This document shows, piece by piece, positions 46,943-58,500 of a stretch of 64,000 nucleotides of DNA. The DNA comes from Porites lobata (Eukaryota > Cnidaria > Anthozoa > Scleractinia > Poritidae). The notes under the pieces were generated by a model. That model saw nothing but the letters and a program-made list of their open reading frames with translations. It was not told where the DNA came from and did no database searches. Each line of letters opens with the position of its first letter. Positions within the stretch are counted from its first letter, which is position 1. A program made the position numbers and the translations under genes. Where the stretch lies: positions 237,001 to 301,000 of the forward strand of contig CALNXK010000171.1 of NCBI GenBank assembly GCA_942486035.1. Reading direction: 5' to 3'.

Positions 46943-48674
46943 TTCAGATGGAAGCACCGGCATTTTCAACTTTATTTTCTGGTCTTTTCAACTCTCTTTA
47001 GATTGAATTTAACTTCTCCGTTTATCAAACAAGCAAGAAGCAAGGTTTGTTTCTTCCAGCTGCAAGGTAGGACCAATATTTAAAATAGGTCATGTGTTGA
47101 TGCTGAAATTGCTACATTGCGTGTAAATTTTCTGCTATCTTAGCGGCTAAACCCGGACGATGGCAGCGCAGTCCTTAGCTGAATGAATTTTGACGTTGAT
47201 AGTGTGTGGTTTGTGCGGGCAGTATTGAAGCTAATAGCTTCGGATTCATCTGTTTCCTTCGTAAAGATTGGATTATTTGCGCTGTAAAATATTCACTCAC
47301 CCTTAGACAAATGTGACGCAATCAGGTGAACTGAATGTGTACAATAATCAGTGAATAATAATTTAACGACGATGATGAGGTAGAACAAATTTTATAGTTC
47401 TGTGAATTCAGAAACTCTTAATTTCTAAGTTCACTTTGATCACTATTCTATTCAAAACTGCTCATGGAAGAAGGTAGGTTTTGTACATAACCCAGAAATC
47501 AGTAAGGATCCGATTTCAATCATTACAGTTTCCCAGGGGATTTCACTTAAAAGATTTTTTTGTCTGAATTTAGCTTTTGGTACCTTTTGAGATAACTGGC
47601 AAACCTCATTCTACTCCTAAGCGTCTGTTTATTAGGTCAGCCAGCCCCGTTAATTAGCAGGCTGGGGCCCGTTTCTTGAATGACCCAGCAACTTAAAAAA
47701 TGTTAAAACCAAAATCTGCACAGTTCCTAGCCTACAAAACCAGTCAATTTTGCTTCATTAACCGATAGTTTCATTATATTATTTTCAAAATTATCAACAC
47801 TTTGATCTCAAATGCAAACACAAAACAGCTTTCTGGGCCCGAAAGGTCACCACGATGTTTGAGAAATGGCTGCTGGCCCACTTTACCAGGCTGGCTCGGC
47901 TCATGCATGCTTTGTTTCTTTATAAAATTTACATTGGGTCTTTGCGAAGATGATGAGGTCTTGGCTGAAGAAACCGGGATCTTGGCTGGCCCAAGCCAGC
48001 TGGCTCACCTCGTAAACAGGCTCTTATTGTCTCAATGAATGTAGTGAAACTTATGACCATTCTGATAACATTTGGTTTGTCCTGCTATAAACTGATTTTT
48101 ATGTAGAAATGAAGTAGACATAAAAAGGTTTGTTTACAACAGACATGGAGGTTGACATCAGATATGTTATGTTCAGGATCATTATGTCAACTTATTTGTA
48201 ATTCAGGTTGAAATTGCCCAGCTTTTTATGTGTATTGCCACCTTTATATGCAAGCATGAAATTTTGTTGAGACAAAAAGTAGCTGAAACTATTTTTTGTA
48301 ACAGTGTTGGGGTAAAAACAACAGCAATGGCTTAGTTTGTTGTCCCCCAGACACACAATGTCAAATAAACACAAACACAAAATATACAAACATAATATTT
48401 TCAAGTTTTTTTGAAATATTATTTTAATGCTATTCATGTATTATATTTATTCCATCTAATGAGCATTGCACTGGTCCGAATTTAACACAAAAATGTATAC
48501 TACCGGTATGCGTTTGGTCCCACAAAGTAATTATTTAGCTTTCTAGATGTTTATGGTCTTAGCTCTCAAGGAAAAACTGTTAGGCTGACTTCTTAACAAT
48601 TCAAGAGTCCATTATATACAAATCCAATGTTTTTTCCCTTTTTTCCCAGTAAGTGTGGTTCACAGAAGCCAGCC
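46943..48674 (+). other. Probable HYOU1 5' UTR exon and first intron
   Basis: A good acceptor (TTTTTTCCCAG, ending 48649) lies 25 bases before the HYOU1 start codon, so a non-coding first exon must lie upstream. CTGCAAG|GTAGGA at 47066/47067 is a candidate donor. The interval also holds a region (47637-48015) with repeated CCAGCC/GGCTGG phrases that looks like repeat debris. Confidence 0.4.
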
Positions 48675-51600
48675 ATGATAATAAGAAAACCAGGGGTGCA
48701 ATTCTGTGTTGCCACAGTAGTATTTCTTTCCTTTGCTGTATTTCATTCAGGTGAGATTCAAAATATATTTGTGTTGTTGTACTTGTTTGATTATAAACTA
48801 TTAGAAGTGGTACCATACCTGTCTCAGGTATTGATGAAAATATTTAATCAGGTTTAAAACATGAGGCATGACCAAGTGGTTCAATAAGTAACTAGTACAG
48901 TGATATTTTCCTTCTGAATAAATATTGCTATTTTAATTTGTCACTATAAATGCAAAGTGATTACAATGTATTAGTTTGGCATCTAATTATTTTTGAATGT
49001 GTCTCTTGCAGATGGCCTAGCAGTTATGTCTGTGGATCTAGGAAGCCAGTTTATGAAAATTGCTATAGTAAAGGTAGCAAAATTTATTTTGCATCAAAAT
49101 CTGCTGCAACGTTACATGTACCTTGGGCTAATTTTCTGATACATTAGGGACCTAAAGATACACCGTTTCTACCTATGGGTGTGGGTAGTTCAACATGTTT
49201 GCTACGTAATTATAGAAAAGTTCGCCTTGATTTCCCAGGTACAGATACAGATACCATGATAATGGCATCACCGTTCTACCTGGTAGCCTACCTGTTTCTC
49301 TGGGGTAAGAGGCAGTCTACCCATATTTATGGCTACATGTATGGGTAATTTACCCTTACCCATACATACAGAAATGGTGTATCTTAAGGTCTCTATTAAC
49401 ATGGAGTTTTTGAATTTCAGCCTGGTGTACCAATGGAAATTGCACTAAATCAGTAAGTTGTTTTTTCACTGTGAAATTAGTAGTAAGTCGTAGTAGTGAT
49501 TAATGTTAGCAGAACTGTAAAGGAAAAAGGTGACAATTGTGTTTTTCTCACAAACACCGTTGGGACCCACATGAATCATGTGACTTTTGGCGGGCAGTTG
49601 TATTTGCTGTTGTCTGCCACTTCTGGCTTTTTCCCAGCCACTCATCACCCAAAAAGTTCAAATTAGTACTTGTATATTTGGTAATCTATCTTTTATACAA
49701 ACCTGCTATTCATTTAATTTCCCCTTTTGAAGAAATGTTGAGTTTACAATATAAAAGTCAGGCTGTGATGACAGGTACAAAACATGAGCTAGATCAACTC
49801 ATTTACATACCAGGGAATTCCATAAAATAATATTGCATACCTGTATAGTCTGATATGAGTTGATCTGCCCCAAGCTTTGTACCTGCCCAGGCTACAGAGG
49901 TCAGTTTTGCTTGGCAGCCAGTGGCATGAGAGAACGGTCAATTTGGCATTCTCTATAAATATCTTTGATTGATGTTCTCACATAAAGTCAACCACATTTT
50001 TTAGGGAATCAAGAAGAAAAACACCTGTTGCAGTTTCCATGAAAAATAATGAGCGTTTATTTAGTGATGGTGCCATGACAGTGGTATGTATTAACTAAAT
50101 GGTATAATAATAGCAACTGTTTCAATCCTTATATTGGCTGAAGAAACACTTGCAAAAATCGCTCTATGTGTATTATCCTAAGAATTAAATAAAAAGTTCT
50201 GCTAAAGAGGCTTCATTTCAATGCTAACACTATAAGATTATCGTTCTCAAGTCTTTAATCCTTTAACCCTTTAAGTCCCAGTAGTGACCAACATCAATTT
50301 TCTCCTAAAAATATCCTTACAATGTCAAGAGATTAGGTTATGAGAATTAACAAAATGATCATCTGAGAGACAACGCTCTTGTCTTTTATCAAATTCTCTC
50401 AACCCATCCATGAAGGAAATGTATAGAGATCAGTTTGGAGAATTTGTATGTGGATATTGGGGCTTAAAGGGTTAAACCCCAGTATCCACATACAAATTCT
50501 CCAAACTGATCTGCATACATTTCCTGAAAGAATGAGTTGAGAGAATTTGATAATAGATCAAGGTATTTTTTCTTGGGTGATCACTTTATTAATTCTCATA
50601 ACCTATCTGTTGACAGTGTATGGATATTGTTAGGAGAAAATTTATCTTGGTCACTATTGCCACTTAAAGGGTTAAGTTAGAGTAAAAAATAATCTTGCTA
50701 TAGTGTTGTCTAAGAATGAAGGGGTGAACTCATTTCCTAATAAAAATAATTGTTATTAAGAGTTGTTTTTCCAAGATAAAGATAAAAGTTGCTAGCAGGT
50801 GCAGTGTAAATATAATGATTGATTATTCATTTTTTATTATTGGTTTCTCCTTAATGGTAGAACTGAATATTGAACTGAGTTCTTCTGTAAATTATCCTGT
50901 CAAAACTATCTTCCAATCCAGCAGAAGTCTGTTCCATGTAGATTATTTCTTATGATTGGTATCATATTGAGTGTTTATCGGTCTTTATTTATTTATTTAT
51001 TTATTTTACTTTTTTTGTTGCAGGCTGTTAAGTACCCAAAGAATTCTTACATTTTTGTGCAAGATCTTCTTGGTAAAAAGATTAATAATCCACTGGTCCA
51101 GCAGTATAAACAAAGGTGTGTTTATTTGTGAATTGAAGTATTTGATTAAATATGCAAGATAATAATATCACTGTTCCAAAATTAAAAATGTAGGACAGAA
51201 GTCTGGCAAAGTTTATTGTCTTTTCTAAGATCAGATTTCCAATCCTTTTCTGTGTTTGTGTTTAAATTACTATGTTAATGATTGATATCTGCTTTCCGGG
51301 CCAGATTTCCATGGTATGATCTTGAAGAAGATAAAGAAACCGGAACTGTTGTTTACCGGCATGACAGTGAGACCACCTTTACTCCTGAGGAAATTCTTGG
51401 CATGATCCTAAATCATTCCAGAGGTATCGCTGAAAAGTTTGCAGGTAAGACTTGCAAGTCAAGTTTCTTTGTTCAGGGTTCGAAATAACAGCTGATGATA
51501 AGACAATCTCCGGCTAAGATGACTGTTTGTCTGGACAAACTTCCTGTTTGCCAGTCATTTTGACTGGACATGTAAATAAGTGACCAGAAGAAAAATACAT

Positions 51601-54600
51601 TTTCACCCCATTTTTCACATCTTTCAAAAGGACAAGCATTTTTTTGACTTTATGTTTTGGTTGTTAGGCTAGTATGTACATTCAAGTTATTATTGGGTTA
51701 TTGTCTGCAAAGTAATAGTTGCTTGCAAACTTAACTCTCTGTACATCTTTCCAGATCATCCAATGAAAGATGTGGTGATAACAGTTCCTTCATTTTTCAA
51801 CCAGGCCGAGAGACGAGCTGTTATCAGGTAAGATTTGGTGTCTGTGTATGTTGTAGGTAAAATCCCTTCTCAGGTTAAACAAGAATTTTCTTTTTCACCT
51901 ACAAAATAATATGGGCTATGAACAAAGGAAATCCTTATTCAAAATATGGTAAGTTGAATACTGACTTGTAACTGACCCTGCTATCTGTGAGTTTCTCAGT
52001 CGCTCAGTGGATGTCAGTGGACATTGTGACAGTGCTTTCCATTCAACCAAAACTTTCTAAAATTTGGAAACAGCAGCAAATGGTACAGAAAGTTCCTGGA
52101 AAATTTTCCAGTAATCCCGGAAACTGCTGAATTTCCGAAATGCAAACCTTTCAACCAAAAATTCTAGAAATTCTGAGAGTAAAGTTTAATTGATAGAAAA
52201 CTTCCGGTAGCATGCAAAGAAAGTAGTGTCCGATGGCCTGGGGCTTCTGGATTTTGTTATTGGGCTAGTGAATTGTGTTATCAACTTGCCTAACGGGCAG
52301 GTAAAGTTATTTGAGGAATTCAAATTACAGAAGAACTGTGAAATCAATCTGCTCATCAATACGTTTTTGGGGCTAGTTGAAATGATGTTTGGGATACTAA
52401 ATGTTAGCTTCAGTTTGCCTAAATGGCAAGCTGTAAAAATGACTTTCTTTGCACCCTGTCTGGGAGAAAAATTTTGAAAATTTGGGTATACCTTGCGAGG
52501 TTGTGCTTTTTTTGGAAATTTTTGAAAATGCTGTTCCATTCGCTAATGGAAGTTGACGAAAAATCAAAGTGGATGTTTTGGTTGAGTGGAAAGCACCCTT
52601 TGTTAACAGGTTGGAATATTGTCAAGGATTTGCAAGTTTTTTCTTTGTCCTGTTTACTTGCCTGCGGATTATCTGTCTTGCAAATATCAGTCCACCCCCA
52701 ACACTTATTATTGTACAATACTGTGTTTTTTAGGGCTGCAAAGTTGGTTGGTTTAAATGTTCTGCAGCTGATGAATGAAAACACTGCAGGTTAGTTTAGG
52801 AAAACTGAGAATAATCTTGTTGAGTTAATGATTTGTGGTTTATTTGATTACATATCTTAATTCTATACTGTTTGTCTGTTATTTCAGTTGCCCTTCATTA
52901 TGGAGTGTTCCGCCGCAACTCGTTTAACACAACTGAAAAGGTAACAAAAAATAACGGTTTGACAGACATGTTTAGTCACTATTAGGCAGTCAACCTCTAT
53001 TTAGTCACCAGTTATCGGAGTACAGTGGAACCTCGATACAATGAAGTCCTCTGTGTAGCAAACTATTTTCTTTACCCCAGTAATAGTAAATTTTACAGTA
53101 ACTGAGCAAATCCTTGCGCGCTGATTGGTCGAGAACTATGGTCTATGATCAGAGTATAGACCATGAAAATGACATAACATGTCACATAGTGCGCGCGTGA
53201 TTTTCCAAGAAATTTGCAGGAAACTGAAAAATATTATTGTAAAAAACAAATCGACCACAATTTTCCATGGACTACACTTTTACTGACCATAGAAATGACG
53301 CCATAAAATGTTCAAAACTTTGCAATGAAACCACTCACCTGCGGCTCTTGGTTCCACTTGAGTTTTGAACTTTTTATGACATCATTTCTATGGTCTATAA
53401 GAGTGTATACCATGGAAAATTGAGGTCAGCTTGTTATCTACATGAAAAAGAAACCTTGATATAGCAAACAAATTTTGCCAGTCCCTTGGCCCTTTGTTTT
53501 ATAGAGGTTTCACTGTATTGTAGAAAAAAAACAATTGGCCAGTATTTCTTATAATTAAGTAAACAGTTCAACAGAATCTCTAGGCCAACTTTCGAGGAGT
53601 GGCTGCTTGTACTTGTCCATTCCCTAAGGGTGGCTGATTTAAAAATGTTCTACTGTAATTTGAAATCTAAAAGCTGTACACTATTCTACTTTTAGCTACT
53701 CAGAAACCATTTTATTTGATTTTTTGTTTTTGACAGTACATCATGTTTTATGACATGGGAGCAACAAGCACTGTGGCAACTATTGTTGGTAAGCAGTTGA
53801 TAAGTTGTTGATATTTTGTGGCCAAACATTATAACAGACAAAAAAACTCTTAATCCTTTAGTGTGTTTTTTTAACTTCTTGTTAGATACAATATGGAAGT
53901 GCTTGCAATAGCTTTCATATGAATAGTCATACATTAACATTTTCTTATTTCTGGGTACAGCTTCAACAGGGTTCTCAATAGATTTTTAAGTAGGAGGTGA
54001 TCACTGATAAAGTAGGAGGCTCTTCAGCTAAGCCAGAGGTGTCAAAACAAAGCAAAGAAAAGCGACCTAAACACAAAGTAAGCGGCTATAAATCCCAAAG
54101 TAAGCGGCGATCAATCGCCGGGTGCCGCCTTCTATTGAGAACCCTGTTCAAATGTTATAGACATCCCATATTTCTCCAGGGTGATTGTGGGAGGAAATCA
54201 GAGAAATATGGTATACTTACAGTCATCTTAGTGAAGTTTAAATCTCTATTCACAGGTTATAGCACTGTTAAACACAAAGACAGAGGAATTACAGAAACAG
54301 CACCACAGGTGGCCGTCAAGGGGGTGGGGTAAGTCATGGATTGCACAGTTATTAACATCACTAATGGATCTAGTAAATGAAGAAAATCACAAACAGTAAA
54401 CATGTATTTACAGATTATTTCAAATCCGTGTTCCAGGTTTGATCGCACTCTTGGAGGCCATGCTATGGACATCAGACTAAGAGATCATTTGATCAAAATC
54501 TTCAAGGTACTTATTCATGGATAGATATATAGGATCAAAAAAGCAGCAAGTCCACATTTACCAATTAATGACTTTTGGAAATCAAACATTATCACTTTGA

Positions 54601-55489
54601 AGTAGCTTTTATTTGAGTTAGAACCACCTTGTGCATTATAATATATAGTACCACAGTAAAGTACTACTCAGTAGCTTTCATTTGATTGGTCACACTTTAG
54701 GATTTCATCCACAGACTGAAAAGCTAGAACCACCTTGTACAGCATAATAAACAGTACCACAGGAAAGTACTGCTCAGTAGCTTTCATTTGAATCATGGTC
54801 ACACTTTAGGATTTTACCCAAAGACTCAAAAGTTAGACCTCCTTGTACAGCATAATAAACAGTACCACAGGAAAGCACTGCTCAGTAGCTTTCATTTGAA
54901 TGGTCACACTTTAGAATTTCACCCACAGACTCAAAAGTTAGAACCTTGTGCAGTGGAAGCATGGACACTTTGAAATTTATCTTCTACATCTTTGTAGGAG
55001 AAGTACAAGACACAGGGCGATGTTACCCAGTCTCCCCGAGCCATGGCCAAGTTTCTGAAGGAAGCTGCCAGAGTAAAACAAGTGCTTAGTGCTAACACTG
55101 AGATTTTTGCACAGGTAAGCATTATTTTACGGAATTTACACACAAATTCTCCAAACCGATCTCCCTAAAATAATAAGTCAGAGCATTTTTTCCCTTAAGT
55201 GATCAGCCTGTTAATCCTCATACATCTTCTCTTCTTAATGTATTGATACAAAATAATGCATCTTTAGGAGAAAATTGATGGTTGATATAAAGTTGATAAA
55301 GGTGAAACTTATTTTTTAAACTCATTGGTGAAAGAAAAATATTAGATGTTGCCATTATGTCAAGAATTTCTCCGCAGCATGCTTATGATACGACGTCATT
55401 CTCTTTCACTGCCAAGCCTAAAATTTTTTATGTCTATTTTCCACCACACAGTACACCCTTGACATTTTTGTCATAGTAGCATGTGGGGC

Positions 55490-55548
<59 letters not shown>

Positions 55549-58500
55549 TCCTTTTTGTACCCTTGGCAGTATTTATAGCACTTTTGCTAGTGGGGCCGAG
55601 CAAATGTCTGAAACAAATCATTCAAATATAAACATAACAGGGTTAAGAATCTCAAATGGCTGGAGGCAAACCAGCTCACTATTTATACACAGAACCTAGT
55701 AAATGTCTTCTCTCTTCCCACGAGTATCTCAATAGCTCAGTGGAGTAAATCCTGCTAGTCCCATGCTATGACATCTTTTCAAATATTTTAGTCACTTACG
55801 CATTGTAATGATATTTATTGTTGAATTTAGATTGAGGGTGCTTTTGAAGAAAAAGATTTCCGTGCCAAGGTAACACGAGAGGAATTTGAACAGTTGTGTG
55901 GTGATCTGCTTGACAGGGTGCCAGGACCTGTTGAACAGGCTCTCAAATCTTCAGCCATTACCTTGGTAAGTTAACCTTTTAATTGCAGGCAACCAGGGAA
56001 GCGCGCAATAATAATCTCGAGATTCCTATTATGCATGCACTGATCCACAGTACATACAGCTATTTCGAGAAAAGTTGGGAGAAAAACTGTGCGCGCAACA
56101 ATCCCCATAGGTAATATGGGATATGATCAATGCACTTTTCCTGAGACTGTAGCTGTCGAATCTACTTTTGTTACTTTCTTTTAGCACTCGCAATCATATG
56201 TCCATGGCTTCTCGTGCAATTCTTTGAAATTTCTCTGAAAAACATTAAACTCAAAATCACCCACACCTTTTGGGATTGTCTTGTGCACTTTTTCTGACAA
56301 CCTTTCTTGAAATAGCTGTATGCAGCCAGCATTCATTCGGAGGTCTGTTAAGAATGAATTAAATGCATAGAATGCAACCTTATCATGCGCAATTTAATCT
56401 TGTATCACTCCTAATCTGATCACACATCTTTTGCTTGTTTCTTTTGTGGGACACTTTTTATGTGTATAGAAACATTTGCCATTTTAAATTTTTTAAGTGT
56501 TTGTGATCATTTCTTGTTTAGGATGAAATTGAAAGTGTTATTCTTGTTGGTGGAGGAACACGTGTTCCAAAGGTTCAAGAGCTGCTTTTAAAGGCTGTTA
56601 AAAAGTAAGTTTTATTCTCTTTCTGGTGCTGTTGACCTGTTGAATGGATGTTAAAAAATATTACTGTTGATATTTTAGAAAAATGTGCTTTTTGTCCATG
56701 ATCAACAAGTAAGATCAGTGTCAAATTTAAATAACTGAGCACTGTTTTTCAGAAAACGACTGTAATTACCATTACTTCCATAATAATAGTAATAATAACA
56801 TTGTATTTGAGCATTTGATTTTATTGTTTTGTTAATGTGAATTTCAGGTCTGAACTTGGAAAGAGTGTTAACACAGATGAAGCTGCTGCACTTGGTAAAA
56901 TAATTATTATCGGAAACCGTGTCCTTACTCATGTTACGATTAAAAAAGAGATTCCTGGAATTTACTGGTATTTTTTGTTTAACCTGTAGGTGCTGTTTAT
57001 CAAGCAGCTGAGCTAGGAAAAGGCTTCAAAGTCAAGAAATTTGTTGTTAAAGATGCTAATGTCTACCCAATACAAGTTAGTGAGAAGACTTTTCTTAGGG
57101 TGCTTTCCATGTGTCAGAACAGACCAGCCAGGCCATTCCTGTCGTAATGAGAAATTCACTTTTAATCAAAGCTATCCAGCCAAATCAGTCAAATCCTAAG
57201 TAGCATGCATGAAGGAAATAGTTTTTCATAAGAAAAAACTCTCGAAAAAAAGCCATGGTTTGGCCGGCCAATTTTGGCTTTTGGAAAGCACCTTGTGTTG
57301 TTTTAGTTTGGTCTACAGCTTAGTACCATAGATAAAAACAAAAGAAATAAAATACGTAGAAAATATCCAGTTCCCTTTTTGTAAATGTTGGTAAATTTCA
57401 TGAGACAGCTTCTTTAATGCTTTTCTGACGAAATCATCTTTTTGGATTTTGATTGCAGGTCTCATTTGAACGAGTAAACAAGGCTGACGACGGAAGTGAG
57501 ACTGTGAGACACGTCAAGCGGATGTTGTACCACAGAATGAACCTTGTACCACAGAAGAAGGTCATGACGTTCAACAGACACATGGGAGATTTTAACTTCC
57601 ACGCATGTTACACTGATTTAGACTTCTTGAGTGAGGACGAACTAGGGTAAGGGTCTTCGGAAGTATTCTTACATTCGTAACCTGTTTAAGCTATTCTAGC
57701 CTGCGTAGCCGGCAGTTTCGTTAATGGTAGGGCAAAGTTTTCCAGAGGCGCTTCCAAGCTGCGCGGAGAATGGGGAGGAGAGGCTTCGGCACTCGCTTCT
57801 TGCGGTAGAGACTGGCAGAGCGAAAACAACTCCACAGGGTAAAGGCTTCCCAGGCTAAAGCTATTCAGAAAGTGCTTTGTCTGTTCCACGTGCTGTTGTT
57901 TGAAAAACTGTCATTTATTACAAACTTAAATAGTTTGGAATTAGCCTGCTTAGCAACCGTTTCCAATCAAGTTATTCCGCGAAAGGTAGAGCAAGAGCGA
58001 AAGAAATGGAAGATCGAAGGAAGAGGGAGGGGAGGGGAGGGGAAAAGAGGAAACGTTTCCTTCTATCCTCTCCCCCCTCCCCCTTGAGATTCCTCTTTTG
58101 TGCTCTCGTTCCAACTTTCTCGTCAAACTCGTGCAGAAACGCTTGCTATACAGGCCAGTTTGGCACTTAGATATGATGTCAAGCGCACTGCTGATCGTAT
58201 TTCTTGGCATATTCTTACACAGAATGCTTGGATCAGTGAACTTGACCACAGTCGAGGTTAAAGGCGTGGCCGCTGCCCTGGATAAGCACTCCCCTAAAGG
58301 AGAATCAAAAGGGGTCAAGGCATACTTCAGGATGGACGAGAACGGACTATTGAACCTAGAGAAGGTAGGCTATTGTGTTTTCTCTCGTGTTTCACTTGGT
58401 GCGCTGTCAAAATACAGGATGGGCTATTCTTATCCTAGCTTGTAATTCTCGTAAATTAGCCATGTTGTGGGGTTTTTTTGCATTAAATGTTTAGGGGTGA

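Noticed and set aside
52226..52794. Reading frames of 83-123 residues in HYOU1 intron 7
   Set aside because: They lie mostly within the inverted-repeat element at 52034-52600, on both strands, and resemble no known protein. Only 52734-52789 is a true exon.
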